The position numbers and the translations under genes were made by a program. Under the pieces are notes generated by a model. The model was not told where the DNA came from, did no database searches, and saw only the letters and a program-made list of their open reading frames with translations. A stretch of 64,000 bases of DNA from the NCBI RefSeq assembly GCF_000155615.1, contig NZ_DS989915.1, forward strand, positions 3,096,525-3,160,524, given 5' to 3'. Source of the stretch: Alcanivorax sp. DG881 (GTDB taxonomy: Bacteria; Pseudomonadota; Gammaproteobacteria; Pseudomonadales; Alcanivoracaceae). Below are positions 1-11,462 of the stretch, piece by piece. How positions within the stretch are numbered: position 1 is the first letter of the stretch; every line of letters begins with the position of its first letter.

Positions 1-26
1 CTGGAAGTGACTGTTTTGGGTTATAT

Positions 27-2916
<2,890 letters not shown>

Positions 2917-3119
2917 TATAACACCAAAGCAGTTACTCGGCACATCAAGCCAGGTAACGCAAAGATACGGTGTGAGAGATACTAACCTTGCAGTTGAATA
3001 GCAAACTTCTCGTTACCCAATTTGGCTTTGCCGGTGAGCAAGCAGTTCTACTTCGGTAGAGAACACCGGTAAGGCAACCTATTTGGTCATCCTGATTATT
3101 CAGGGCAACCAAACCAGTT
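2917..3119 (+). other. 23S-5S internal transcribed spacer
   Basis: About 200 bases between 23S and 5S. The first bases belong to the 23S processing stalk. I see no tRNA gene here, only short local hairpins such as the one around 3040-3075. Confidence 0.7.
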
Positions 3120-3238
3120 TGCCTGACGACCATAGAATGTTGGAACCACCTGATCCCATGCCGAACTCAGAAGTGAAACGACATATCGCCGATGGTAGTG
3201 TGGGGCTTCCCCATGTGAGAGTAGGTCATCGTCAGGCT
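3120..3238 (+). rRNA. rrf: 5S ribosomal RNA
   Basis: Small-subunit-sized RNA of about 119 nt with the standard 5S landmarks: the 5' strand TGCCTGACGACC pairing with the 3' GTCAGGC, the conserved CCGAACTCAGAAGTGAAACG block (from 3161) and the GATGGTAGTGTGGGG block (from 3191). It is the last gene of the rRNA operon and is followed directly by a strong terminator. Confidence 0.97.
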
Positions 3239-3253
3239 CTTAAATACAAAAAA

Positions 3254-3288
3254 GGCCCCCTAGCGTTATGCTAGGGGGCTTTTTTTGT
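3254..3288 (+). terminator. rRNA operon terminator
   Basis: Perfect GC-rich stem CCCCCTAGC (3256-3264) / GCTAGGGGG (3270-3278) with a 5-nt loop, followed by eight T. A classic intrinsic terminator for the rRNA operon. Confidence 0.95.
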
Positions 3289-3321
3289 ATTTAGGATACG
3301 GTGAATTATTCTCCCTACCTC

Positions 3322-3411
3322 GCGGCGAAGCCGCCATGTGACAAGCGATGCTCCGCAGGAGCCAGCTTGGTGCGCCGCAGGCGTCCCGAAGGGATGACGA
3401 GCATGCTCGTC
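3322..3411. repeat. String of five tiny hairpins after the 5S gene
   Basis: Within 90 bases lie five short perfect dyads, mostly with three-base GAA or GCA loops: 3322-3334, 3350-3362, 3373-3383, 3384-3394, and the 16-bp palindrome GACGAGCATGCTCGTC at 3396-3411. The block sits between two copies of the 5S 3' tail. It has no convincing ORF. It could be a REP/GPE-like dispersed element or debris of an rRNA operon rearrangement; I cannot tell which. Confidence 0.6.
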
Positions 3412-3421
3412 ACGCACTGTC

Positions 3422-3442
3422 GGTCATCGTCAGGCTCTTAAA
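3422..3442 (+). repeat. Second copy of 5S rRNA 3' tail
   Basis: The 21 bases here are identical to 3224-3244, the last 15 bases of 5S plus the first bases after it. No other part of a second 5S gene is present. It looks like the footprint of recombination between rRNA operon ends or of a duplication caused by an insertion. Confidence 0.8.
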
Positions 3443-3449
3443 CAAACAG

Positions 3450-3484
3450 AAAACCCTCGTCGCGAAAGCGCCGGGGGTTTTTTG
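3450..3484 (+). terminator. Second terminator after the duplicated 5S tail
   Basis: AAACCCTCG and CGGGGGTTT arms enclose a GCGAAAGC hairpin, followed by a T-rich run. It has the shape of an intrinsic terminator and is probably the rRNA terminator that originally followed the duplicated 5S tail. Confidence 0.75.
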
Positions 3485-3615
3485 TGTTCAGGCTGGGCAG
3501 AAGCGCGCTTCTTGTCACAGCCTAGCTCTGCCAGGCCCCCGCCCCCCTCCCTGTAATACCCTTGCCAAAAAGACACGCCACACTGCAGCGATATCCACGT
3601 TGCGGAGTTTTTGCC

Positions 3616-4152
3616 ATGCTGTTCTATACCGTCGTTGCGGTCCTTCTTGCTGTTTTATTTATTTACCGGTATCGCAAGCTGATGTATCACTTTCGTGTGG
3701 TCAAACCCGGCAAGCTTTACCGTAGTGGGACTCTGGGGCCGGTAGGCTTGCGTATCATGCATCGGGTATTGGGGATCAACACGATTGTCAATTTGCGCCT
3801 GGAGTCGGAGTACAGCAAGAAGGGATGGTATGTACGGCAGCTCGCTTATTGTCGCCGCCATGGATTAAAGCTGGTCAATATCCCCATGGCCCAGGACACA
3901 CCGCCAACGGAAGCGCAGATCCTGCAGTTTATGGATGAGATTGATCGCGGTGGAAGCCGCTGTCTGGTGCACTGCGAGATGGGCGTCATTCGAACCGGAA
4001 TGATGGTGGTGGCAGTGGCAACACGTCGTTACGGCGTCAAGGATCTGGGGGTGTGGGAGCATTTCCCCCTGTACGGCCACAAGCTGGATCAACGTCGGCA
4101 GAAAGTTCGCGAGTTTGTCCAGCGTTGCGGCGGGCAGCAGGCATCAGCCTAA
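3616..4152 (+). CDS. Membrane-anchored dual-specificity/tyrosine phosphatase-like protein
   Basis: 178-aa protein of the DSP/tyrosine phosphatase superfamily. The signature HCX5RT is visible as HCEMGVIRT (nucleophile Cys about 120, Arg about 126). An N-terminal hydrophobic segment (residues 1-16) followed by basic residues suggests a single membrane anchor with the catalytic domain in the cytoplasm. The ATG at 3616 was chosen because GGAG lies 8 bases upstream and because an in-frame start at 3562 would precede the membrane segment with an unlikely leader. The 3' end overlaps the converging YegS gene by 9 bases. Substrate unknown; these proteins may act on phospho-Tyr/Ser or on phosphoinositide-like compounds. 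Confidence 0.8.
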   Translation: MLFYTVVAVLLAVLFIYRYRKLMYHFRVVKPGKLYRSGTLGPVGLRIMHRVLGINTIVNLRLESEYSKKGWYVRQLAYCRRHGLKLVNIPMAQDTPPTEAQILQFMDEIDRGGSRCLVHCEMGVIRTGMMVVAVATRRYGVKDLGVWEHFPLYGHKLDQRRQKVREFVQRCGGQQASA

Positions 4153-5046
4153 CAGCGGGCTGTTTTCTGGCAGGTACAAGCGAAGTGCATTTGGAATGGA
4201 GCGGATGTGAAAGGTGGTATTTTGAATGGGCTCGCCGTCCAGGTTCAGGTTCATTGGCGTTGGTGTTTCAATGTGCATTTCACTGAGCCGGGTACGTATG
4301 AATAATCCTTCCTGGTTGGGGTCCTGACGGGCTTCGCTGTCGAACAGCTCTTTCACGCCGGCGAGCAAGTCCATGTCTGCGGGAAGGATCGCCACATCGA
4401 ACAGGCCATTATTGACCAGGGCGTCAGGGCATAGACGCTGTCCACCACCTGCCTGGCGACCATTGCCCAGACCCAGGGCGAGAAATTCGCCCTCCCATTC
4501 AAAGTCTTCGCCCTTGAAGTGCCCTTTGGCGGATTCGATTTCCGAGAATCGACTCAGGCCGGTGAGCAGGTAGGCTGCCCCGCCAAGCATCTTCTTCAGG
4601 TCTTCCGATGTCTGGGTTGTGACTTCCGTACCGAAACCGCCGGTGGCCATATTGAGGAAATAATGGTCATTAACCTGTATGACATCGCAGGGGTGAGGGT
4701 CGTTTTCGAGCAAGCGAAGGTTGTCTGACGGCTCCGGTGAAATGTCCGCAGCAGTGGCAAAATCGTTAGCCGTGCCAAGTGGGAGGATCGCCAGCTCCAG
4801 ATCTTGCTGGCCGCTTTCCATCAAGGCCTGGGTGATGTCGCGTACTGATCCGTCACCACCGCCGGCAATGAGCGTTGTAAAGCCGTTATTCAGGGCTTCC
4901 TGGACATAACGCTCGGCATCGCCGCCTTCCCAGGTGACTCGAACAGCCAGCTCGTGGCCCTGATCACGCCAGTTCATGACTGCGTCGCGAACGGCCTGAT
5001 TCGCGGCCTGTTTACCGTGGAGAATCAGGAAGGCTTTCTTGCTCAT
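4144..5046 (-). CDS. yegS: YegS/DAGK-family lipid kinase
   Basis: 300-aa protein of the diacylglycerol kinase catalytic family, close to YegS, which phosphorylates lipids such as phosphatidylglycerol in vitro. The nucleotide-binding motif GGGDGSV is near residues 62-68, and LPLGTANDFA (about 88-97) is the second family motif. Length matches YegS (about 300 aa). The start MSKKAF at 5046 was preferred over 5106 because the YegS fold begins there and the 20 extra residues look unstructured. It converges on the phosphatase gene. The pairing of a lipid kinase and a phosphatase may be coincidence. Confidence 0.88.
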   Translation of the reverse strand: MSKKAFLILHGKQAANQAVRDAVMNWRDQGHELAVRVTWEGGDAERYVQEALNNGFTTLIAGGGDGSVRDITQALMESGQQDLELAILPLGTANDFATAADISPEPSDNLRLLENDPHPCDVIQVNDHYFLNMATGGFGTEVTTQTSEDLKKMLGGAAYLLTGLSRFSEIESAKGHFKGEDFEWEGEFLALGLGNGRQAGGGQRLCPDALVNNGLFDVAILPADMDLLAGVKELFDSEARQDPNQEGLFIRTRLSEMHIETPTPMNLNLDGEPIQNTTFHIRSIPNALRLYLPENSPLLG

Positions 5047-5147
5047 GGTGTAAACCCTGTCGTTGGCGAATGCCATAGAGTAAAGCACTGAGCGTGACTG
5101 GCGCATGATTTAGGGGGCAAGTTAACAATCCTTGATAATCGCGTAGT

Positions 5148-5166
5148 GATAATGATTGCTATTAGC
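5148..5166 (+). promoter_or_regulatory. Candidate Fur box
   Basis: GATAATGATTGCTATTAGC matches the 19-bp Fur consensus GATAATGATAATCATTATC at 14 of 19 positions, including the whole left arm. It lies between the lipid kinase start and the DUF2061 gene, so it could repress either under iron-replete conditions. Prediction from the match only. Confidence 0.45.
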
Positions 5167-5241
5167 TATTGCTGGGATATGGGAATAGCATTTCTCTATA
5201 GGGATAGGGTTGGCGATGATAGTCGAAAAGGAGGGCATCTC

Positions 5242-5442
5242 ATGGCCAAGACAATCAGTTTCGGAGTAATGCATATTTCAGTGGCGTTTCTGGTCGTCTG
5301 GGCGATGACCGGCGACTGGCGTATCGGTGGTTTGACGGCGCTGGTGGAACCTTGTGTGAATACGGTGGCTTACCATTTCCACGAAAAGGTCTGGAAGCGT
5401 CGCCGAGACCCTGAAGCGGTGAGCGGAACGGTCATGGCTTAG
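5242..5442 (+). CDS. DUF2061 small membrane protein
   Basis: 66-aa protein with the DUF2061 layout: a short basic start, one hydrophobic segment (about residues 8-25), a second weaker one, then the family-like HFHEKVWKR motif. Function of the family is unknown. The start at 5242 was chosen for its strong ribosome site AAAGGAGGG, about 9 bases upstream. A candidate Fur box lies upstream at 5148-5166. Stand-alone gene. Confidence 0.75.
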   Translation: MAKTISFGVMHISVAFLVVWAMTGDWRIGGLTALVEPCVNTVAYHFHEKVWKRRRDPEAVSGTVMA

Positions 5443-5519
5443 GATAAACTCGGTGTTTACTCTGTGATGACCGTTGGTTAAGCTACCGCAAAGTATACAT
5501 TGTAAGGGGTATTTGTCAG

Positions 5520-6203
5520 GTGCAGACAGGAAGCAGTGACATTGATGCGATTCGCCAGGTGGTGAATCAGGTGTTGGAAGTGCATGCCCGCGAAGAAGGG
5601 GGGCAACGCTCCCAGGCGCGGGCGGAGATCCTGATCCATTCCATGCAGGTTTTTGCCCAGCGCGGGTTGCAGCGTACGACAGTTCAACACCTGCTGGATG
5701 CTTCTGACGTGTCGCGCCGAACTTTCTACAAGTACTTCCGCAACAAGATGGATGTGCTGGAAAGCATTTACCGTATTTTTGTGGATAACATGCTGCTGCA
5801 CTTCCACAAAGAGGTGAAGCAGGCATCGTCTGCCAATGACATCATCCGCAACACCACCAAGGTGTATTTCGATTATCACGTGAGCATGGGGCCGGTGATC
5901 AAGCTGATGATGGAAGAGGCCCGTTCTTCTGATTCGGCCCTTGCGCCACACCGTACTCGTGCCCAGACGCTGGCGTCGGAAGTGCTTGCGGTACAGATTA
6001 ACCGGTTTACCGGCAAGAACTACGAGCCGCTGGTTTTCCTGACTATGCTTTGGATGCTGGAAAATTACTCGCTGTATATTTTCGAGGACGGTGGTTTTTC
6101 CCAGGAACGCCTCGACCAGTGCTTGCGGGTAGCGGTGGGGGTGGCTGAATCTCTGGTGCTGGGTGAAGTCACGCCGGGCATGCTGGAGCGCCCGGCGCCG
6201 TAA
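5520..6203 (+). CDS. TetR/AcrR-family transcriptional regulator
   Basis: 227-aa TetR regulator starting at GTG 5520, with a GGGG ribosome site upstream. The helix-turn-helix spans about residues 35-80, with the typical FAQRGLQRTTVQHLL and SRRTFYKYFRNK segments. The C-terminal ligand domain is not diagnostic. It starts downstream of the DUF2061 gene and ends 18 bases before the converging methyltransferase gene. Targets unknown. Confidence 0.88.
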   Translation: MQTGSSDIDAIRQVVNQVLEVHAREEGGQRSQARAEILIHSMQVFAQRGLQRTTVQHLLDASDVSRRTFYKYFRNKMDVLESIYRIFVDNMLLHFHKEVKQASSANDIIRNTTKVYFDYHVSMGPVIKLMMEEARSSDSALAPHRTRAQTLASEVLAVQINRFTGKNYEPLVFLTMLWMLENYSLYIFEDGGFSQERLDQCLRVAVGVAESLVLGEVTPGMLERPAP

Positions 6204-6221
6204 CGATTCTATCGAGCCGGG

Positions 6222-7013
6222 TTACTCCGGCTTGATAAACTTCAGTGTCATACGGTCACTTTCCCCGATCGCTTCATAGGTGTCCCGGTCCTTGTCGCCA
6301 AGACGCAGGCTGGGGGGCAGTGTCCAGACCCCGGCCGGGTGGTTTGCCTGATCCTTGGGGTTGGCGTTAATTTCCGATTGATCCACCAGCTTGAACCCCG
6401 CCTGTTCGGCTTGGGCAATCACATATCCCTCGCTCATGTAGCCCGTTTCGATTTGTCTTTCCAGCGGGCGGACCTCCGGTGCACGATGCTCCACGATGCC
6501 GAGAATGCCGCCGGGTTTAAGGGCCTGGTAAAAGCTGGCAAACACCGCTTCCGTCTTCCCCGCTTTTGCCCAGTTGTGCACGTTGCGAAAAGTCAGCACG
6601 CGGTCTGCGGTGCCCGCCGGGGCGATAACCGTGTAAGTGGGGGGATTGAGTGCCGTGACCCGAACATGGTCGTAAATTTCCGGGTGCTCTGCCAGCTTGG
6701 TCTTGAACTGGGTCACCGAGCGGCGATAGAACGGGATGTCACTGTCTTCAGGAAAGTGGGCGGCGTAATAGGTGCCGGACTTGTAAAGCCAGGGCGCGAG
6801 AATGGAGGTGTACCAGCCGCCGCCGGGCCATATTTCCACCACCGTCATGTCTTTTTCGACATCGAAAAATTTCAGGGTTTCCACCGGGTGGCGGTATTCG
6901 TCACGGGCCTTTTCCTGCGGGGTGCGGTGGGGGGCGTCGGTCAGCTGATCGAGCGTTCCGGCGTGAATCAGGGTGGTGGAAAGCAACGCGGTAAAGATAA
7001 CCATAAGTCGCAT
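6222..7013 (-). CDS. Exported class I SAM-dependent methyltransferase-like protein
   Basis: 263-aa protein with an N-terminal signal peptide (hydrophobic residues 3-16, AGT cleavage area) followed by a Rossmann methyltransferase domain. Motif I is degenerate but recognisable as VVEIWPGGGWYT (about 57-68). A later TFRNVHNW segment and a GGILGIVEHR segment are typical of the COG4798 family of predicted periplasmic methyltransferases. It starts 14 bases after the TetR gene and 11+14 base gaps join it to valS, so the three may be cotranscribed. How such proteins obtain SAM in the periplasm is unknown. Confidence 0.75.
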   Translation of the reverse strand: MRLMVIFTALLSTTLIHAGTLDQLTDAPHRTPQEKARDEYRHPVETLKFFDVEKDMTVVEIWPGGGWYTSILAPWLYKSGTYYAAHFPEDSDIPFYRRSVTQFKTKLAEHPEIYDHVRVTALNPPTYTVIAPAGTADRVLTFRNVHNWAKAGKTEAVFASFYQALKPGGILGIVEHRAPEVRPLERQIETGYMSEGYVIAQAEQAGFKLVDQSEINANPKDQANHPAGVWTLPPSLRLGDKDRDTYEAIGESDRMTLKFIKPE

Positions 7014-7027
7014 GATCTCGGCTCGTC

Positions 7028-7594
7028 CTATCTGAGGCCGCGGATCAACACCTTCATGTAGTCTGCGGCTTGTTGTTCGAGGCTGCCCTCACCTGTGAGG
7101 GCCCATGTATACGTGGTTCCGGTGACAAGGTTTACCATCATCAGAATCGTATCGCGAGTAGGCAGGGCAACAAAATAGCCGTCTTTGCGCAGTTCATTGA
7201 AAAAAGCATCGGCCACGGGCAGGTTTTGCTCCATCAGGGTCAGATACTGGCGCTGGATGTCGCCCATGAAGTCGCCGGCCTCCTGAATCAGCACCCGGGA
7301 AAAATCCTGATTCTGTTCCAGGTAGCGAGCCACGGCTCGGCACAGGCTTTCCAGCCGCTCCAGGGGAGGCGCAACACCGATCAGTTCGGACAGGATCAGA
7401 TCGCGGATGGTGTTCAGGTTTTCCTTCACAATGGTCAGCAGCAAGGCTTCCTTGGAAGGAAAGAATTTATAGATGGTGGCCTTGCCCACGCCGGCCCGCT
7501 CGGCAATAGTCTTTACCTCGGCACTGCGAAAGCCTTCGCTGGCGAAGACTTCCTGGGCGCAGGTGAGAATGCGGGCGCGGCGGGGATCATCCAT
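7028..7594 (-). CDS. TetR/AcrR-family transcriptional regulator
   Basis: 188-aa regulator. The N-terminal HTH (about residues 5-50) reads AQEVFASEGFRSAEVKTIAE followed by GVGKATIYKFFPSKEAL, the textbook TetR recognition helix region. It begins 11 bases after the valS stop and ends 14 bases before the methyltransferase start. It probably belongs to the same transcript and may control the methyltransferase or a distant target. Confidence 0.88.
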   Translation of the reverse strand: MDDPRRARILTCAQEVFASEGFRSAEVKTIAERAGVGKATIYKFFPSKEALLLTIVKENLNTIRDLILSELIGVAPPLERLESLCRAVARYLEQNQDFSRVLIQEAGDFMGDIQRQYLTLMEQNLPVADAFFNELRKDGYFVALPTRDTILMMVNLVTGTTYTWALTGEGSLEQQAADYMKVLIRGLR

Positions 7595-7605
7595 GATGGC
7601 CGTCC

Positions 7606-10392
7606 TTACAGGTATTTGATTTTTTCCAGCTGCTCGTCGAGCTTGGCCAGCTGGGAGCGATAGTCATCCAGCTTGGCTTTTTCCTTATCGACCACCGCCT
7701 GGGGCGCCTTATCGACAAACTTGGGGTTCTTCAGCTTGCCTTCCGCGCGGCCCACTTCCTTGCGTAGTTTGTCGGTTTCCTTGGATAGCCGCTCTATTTC
7801 CGCTTCCTTGTCGATCAGCCCGGCCATGGGCACCAGAATTTCCATGTCGCCTACCAGTGCCGTGGCGGAGGCGGGGGCGGAGTCTTCCGCTGCCAGCCAG
7901 GTAATGGATTCCAGTTTGGCCAGTTTGCTCAGGAAGACGCGGTTGGCCTCCAGCAGGGCCTGGTCGGAGTCCTTGCCGTTATGCAGGTAGATTGGCAGCG
8001 CCTTGCCCAGCGGGATGCCCATTTCGCCACGAATGTTGCGTACCGCACTGATCACCGCTTTCACCCATTCTGCACCGGTTTCAGCATCAGTATCGATTTT
8101 GGCGGGGTCGCTGGCCGGGAAGGCTTGCAGCATGATGGTGTTGCTGTTTTCACCTTCACTGTCTGCTGCTTTGCCTGCCAGTGGGGCAACCTTTTGCCAG
8201 ATTTCTTCGGTAATAAATGGCATGAAGGGGTGAGCCAGGCGCAGGATTGCTTCCAGAACAGTGACCAGGGTGCGGCGGGTGCCTCGTTTCTGGGCAGCGG
8301 AGTACTCGTCGCCCCAGAGCACTGGTTTGGAAAGCTCCAGATACCAGTCACAGTATTCATTCCAGATGAACTCGTAGGCGGCATGGCTGGCCACGTCAAA
8401 GCGGAAGCTGTCCAGTGCGTCGCTGACTTCCTGCTCGGCCCGTTGCAGGGCAGAGATAATCCAGCGGTCCGCCAGGGACAGCTCGATGTCGCTGTCAGCC
8501 GTGACGCCACAATCTTCGCCCTCGGTATTCATCATCACATAGCGGGCGGCATTCCAGATCTTGTTACAGAAGTTCCGGTAGCCTTCGATCCGGCCCATGT
8601 CCCACTTGATGTCCCGGCCTGTGGAGGCCAGTGACAGGAAAGTAAAACGCAGGGCATCGGTCCCGTAGGGGTTGATGCCATCCGGGAAATCCTTGTGAGT
8701 GCGCTTGGTAATCTGCTTTTCTTTTTGCGGCTGCATCAGCCCCTTGGTGCGTTTGTCGATCAGCGCGTCCAGGGTAATGCCGTCGATCATGTCCAGCGGA
8801 TCGAGCACATTGCCCTTGGACTTGGACATCTTTTGGCCGTCGTTGTCGCGCACCAGGCCGTGCACATAAACCTTCTTGAAGGGCACCTGGTCGGTGAACT
8901 TCAGGGTCATCATGATCATCCGGGCAACCCAGAAGAAGATGATATCGAAACCGGTCACCAGCACATCGGTGGGATGGAAGGTGCGCAGGGCATCGGTGTC
9001 TTCCGGCCAGCCAAGGGTAGAGAAGGTCCACAGGGCGGAGCTGAACCAGGTGTCCAGAACGTCATCGTCCTGGCTCAACGGTGTGTCACCAAGATTGTGT
9101 TCGGCGCGGACCTCTTCCTCGCTGCGGCCCACATAGACATTGCCGTCGGCGTCATACCAGGCAGGAATGCGGTGGCCCCACCAGAGCTGCCGGGAAATAC
9201 ACCAGTCCTGCAGGTCGCGCATCCAGGAGAAGTACATGTTTTCGTAGTTCTTGGGCACGAACTGGATGTCGCCATTTTCCACGGCGGCAATGGCGGGCTT
9301 GGCCAGCTCTTCCACGGCCACGAACCACTGATCGGTCAGGTAGGGTTCGATGACAACGCCGGAGCGGTCGCCACGGGGCACCTGCAGGGTGTGGTCAGCT
9401 ACCTTTTCCAGCAGACCAAGGGCATCCAGATCATCCACGACTTTCTTGCGGGCATCCACGCGGTCCAGGCCGCGATAGGCCTCCGGCACTTCTTCATTGA
9501 GGGCCGCATCCGCAGTCAGGATGTTGATCATCGGCAGGTCGTGACGCTTGCCCACTTCATAGTCGTTGAAGTCATGGGCGGGGGTGATTTTTACGCAGCC
9601 GGAACCAAAATCCGGGTCCACATAATCATCGGCGATGATGGGGATGTCGCGCTCTGCCAGCGGCAGGCGAATGGTCTTGCCGATCATGTCCTTGTAGCGC
9701 GGGTCTTCCGGGTGCACGGCCACGGCGGTATCGCCGAGCATGGTCTCCGGGCGGGTGGTGGCAACCACCAGATGGCCGGAGCCGTCGGAAAGCGGGTAGC
9801 GGAAGTGCCACATGTGGCCCTGTTCTTCCACGTTCTCCACTTCCAGGTCGGAGATGGCCGTGTGCAGGGCAGGATCCCAGTTGACCAGGCGCTTGCCACG
9901 GTAGATCAGGCCTTCCTTGTGCAGGCGCACAAAGACTTCGCGCACGGCGTTGGAGAGGCCGTCGTCCATGGTGAAGCGTTCGCGGGTCCAGTCCACGCTG
10001 GCGCCCATGCGGCGCAGCTGGCGAGTGATGGTGCCGCCGGATTCGCCTTTCCACTCCCAGACCTTGTCGAGAAACTTCTCCCGGCCCAGTTCGTGGCGGT
10101 TGGTGCCTTCGCCGGCCAGTTTGCGTTCCACCACCATCTGGGTGGCGATGCCGGCATGGTCGGTGCCCACCTGCCACAGGGTGTTGCGGCCCTGCATGCG
10201 GCGGTAGCGCACCAGGGTGTCCATGATGGTGTCCTGGAAGGCGTGACCCATGTGCAGGCTGCCGGTGACATTGGGGGGCGGGATCATGATGCAGAAGGAA
10301 TCACCCTGGCCGCTCGGCTTGAAATGACCGGCCTTTTCCCAGTGTTCATACCAGGATTGCTCGATGCGATCGGGTTGGTAGGTTTTGTCCAT
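7606..10392 (-). CDS. valS: Valyl-tRNA synthetase
   Basis: 928-aa class Ia aminoacyl-tRNA synthetase that charges tRNA-Val in the cytoplasm. The HIGH motif is seen as HMGH (residues 47-50) and the KMSKS motif at about 521-525. The insert CP1 editing domain and the C-terminal coiled coil ([11 protein letters not shown] region) are present. Length agrees with the bacterial family (about 950). The start [12 protein letters not shown] at 10392 matches the E. coli type MEKTYNP; 10398 is an alternative two codons earlier. A TATAAT box on the minus strand at 10428-10433 is a likely -10 element. Confidence 0.98.
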   Translation of the reverse strand: MDKTYQPDRIEQSWYEHWEKAGHFKPSGQGDSFCIMIPPPNVTGSLHMGHAFQDTIMDTLVRYRRMQGRNTLWQVGTDHAGIATQMVVERKLAGEGTNRHELGREKFLDKVWEWKGESGGTITRQLRRMGASVDWTRERFTMDDGLSNAVREVFVRLHKEGLIYRGKRLVNWDPALHTAISDLEVENVEEQGHMWHFRYPLSDGSGHLVVATTRPETMLGDTAVAVHPEDPRYKDMIGKTIRLPLAERDIPIIADDYVDPDFGSGCVKITPAHDFNDYEVGKRHDLPMINILTADAALNEEVPEAYRGLDRVDARKKVVDDLDALGLLEKVADHTLQVPRGDRSGVVIEPYLTDQWFVAVEELAKPAIAAVENGDIQFVPKNYENMYFSWMRDLQDWCISRQLWWGHRIPAWYDADGNVYVGRSEEEVRAEHNLGDTPLSQDDDVLDTWFSSALWTFSTLGWPEDTDALRTFHPTDVLVTGFDIIFFWVARMIMMTLKFTDQVPFKKVYVHGLVRDNDGQKMSKSKGNVLDPLDMIDGITLDALIDKRTKGLMQPQKEKQITKRTHKDFPDGINPYGTDALRFTFLSLASTGRDIKWDMGRIEGYRNFCNKIWNAARYVMMNTEGEDCGVTADSDIELSLADRWIISALQRAEQEVSDALDSFRFDVASHAAYEFIWNEYCDWYLELSKPVLWGDEYSAAQKRGTRRTLVTVLEAILRLAHPFMPFITEEIWQKVAPLAGKAADSEGENSNTIMLQAFPASDPAKIDTDAETGAEWVKAVISAVRNIRGEMGIPLGKALPIYLHNGKDSDQALLEANRVFLSKLAKLESITWLAAEDSAPASATALVGDMEILVPMAGLIDKEAEIERLSKETDKLRKEVGRAEGKLKNPKFVDKAPQAVVDKEKAKLDDYRSQLAKLDEQLEKIKYL

Positions 10393-10427
10393 GATCACCG
10401 CTTCTAAACCAGAAAAAATGAGGGCGA

Positions 10428-10433
10428 ATTATA
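10428..10433 (-). promoter_or_regulatory. Candidate valS -10 element
   Basis: TATAAT on the minus strand, about 36 bases upstream of the valS start. The -35 position has only a weak GACGAA-like match. Confidence 0.45.
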
Positions 10434-10553
10434 GCGAAGCGGGGCGGGTTCGTCGCGGGTTGTGAGAAAACGCCTGGCGCCGAGCGCCGGATGCCTGACG
10501 AGGCAAACAGAAAAGGCGGCTCACTTTCACAAAGGCACCTGGGCTGAGGTGCG

Positions 10554-10943
10554 TCAGGTCTTCCTGCGCAGGGCCGCGCGTAGCTTCAGGCGCAGGGCCT
10601 TTTCGAGCTTGGGCAGGGCCTCGGCCACCAGTTCATCAATGGCGGCGTCGATATCGCGGTTGGTCAGCGTCGGGCGCGGGGCTGCCGTCTGTGGGGCAGG
10701 GGTGGGGACGGAGGGGGCCGGTTGCGCTGGTGATGTGCTGGGCGCCGGGCGACCGGACAGGAATGGATTGGCCCGTTCGCTGGCGAGCTGCCGGATCCGC
10801 TGAGAATCCGGAGCTGTGGTGTCTTCTGCTGAGGGCTTCAGCAGGGGCGGCTGAGTCGGGGTGTCAGCATCATCCAGCAGGGACTGAACATCATCCAGTT
10901 CCTTGAGTAGCGCGTGTTTTGCCGTCTCCTTGTTGTTGCTCAT
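10554..10943 (-). CDS. Hypothetical Pro-rich protein between holC and valS
   Basis: 129-aa protein. Residues 1-50 are polar and acidic, 60-95 are Pro/Ala-rich and probably disordered, and 95-129 form a basic helix (LTNRDIDAAIDELV then KALRLKLRAALRRK). No known catalytic domain. Pseudomonads carry a comparable small hypothetical gene between holC and valS, so the position is conserved. It starts 20 bases after holC and is likely in the same operon. It might be a partner of the clamp-loader chi subunit, but that is only positional inference. Confidence 0.75.
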   Translation of the reverse strand: MSNNKETAKHALLKELDDVQSLLDDADTPTQPPLLKPSAEDTTAPDSQRIRQLASERANPFLSGRPAPSTSPAQPAPSVPTPAPQTAAPRPTLTNRDIDAAIDELVAEALPKLEKALRLKLRAALRRKT

Positions 10944-10963
10944 CGCCGTGTCGCTCGCAGTGG

Positions 10964-11383
10964 TCAGCCCAGTTCATGAGTGGTAACGGGAAAGCCCCGG
11001 TCCCGGTAGAAGCGGAAGCGCTCTCGTCCCTGTTGTCGTTCGGTATCGGCGCCGCTGATCATTTCGGCCACTCGCTGGAAGCGGGACGAAAAGTCCGGCA
11101 CCTGGTCGGTGAGGTTGATCAGCACATCGTGATGATGACCGGGATCGTCGCCGAACCCGAGCAACACCGGTGCCTGGCCTTCCCCGCCCAGGGCATGGGG
11201 CAAGAAACCCGTAGCAGGAGATTGCCAGAATTGTGCGTCCACCTGTCGTGCATGGGCCTCATTCTGGCAATGCACATAAACCTGGCGACCTTGCTTCAGG
11301 GCTTTATCGGCAATTCGCCAGGCCAGCGCCTGGCGTACACCGTCCCCGACCTTGCTGCTGAGATAGAACGTGACTTCAGTCAA
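10964..11383 (-). CDS. holC: DNA polymerase III chi subunit
   Basis: 139-aa chi subunit of the DNA polymerase III clamp loader, which links the loader to SSB. The N-terminus TEVTFYLSS, the central VYVHCQNEAHA and the ...HHHDVLINL...F.R..EMI pattern are family traits. Length is normal (about 140-150 aa). It lies in the pepA-holC-valS order common in gammaproteobacteria. Confidence 0.93.
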   Translation of the reverse strand: MTEVTFYLSSKVGDGVRQALAWRIADKALKQGRQVYVHCQNEAHARQVDAQFWQSPATGFLPHALGGEGQAPVLLGFGDDPGHHHDVLINLTDQVPDFSSRFQRVAEMISGADTERQQGRERFRFYRDRGFPVTTHELG

Positions 11384-11412
11384 TTAAAGGCTCCATGCGA
11401 CACGCCTGCAGG

Positions 11413-11451
11413 CAACACGCCGAGTGCGTTTGGTTCGCGTGCGGCGTGTTG
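11413..11451. repeat. pepA-holC intergenic hairpin
   Basis: CAACACGCCG (11413-11422) and CGGCGTGTTG (11442-11451) form a perfect 10-bp stem, with further partial pairing inside. There is no T-run, so it is more likely a REP-like or attenuating hairpin than a full terminator. Confidence 0.5.
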
Positions 11452-11462
11452 CGTGAGGCTTG

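Noticed and set aside
8695-10407. 570-codon open frame antisense to valS
   Set aside because: It is a shadow of the GC-rich valS codons; His/Val/Gly-rich composition with no motif. The same holds for long antisense frames in pepA, brxC and pglX.
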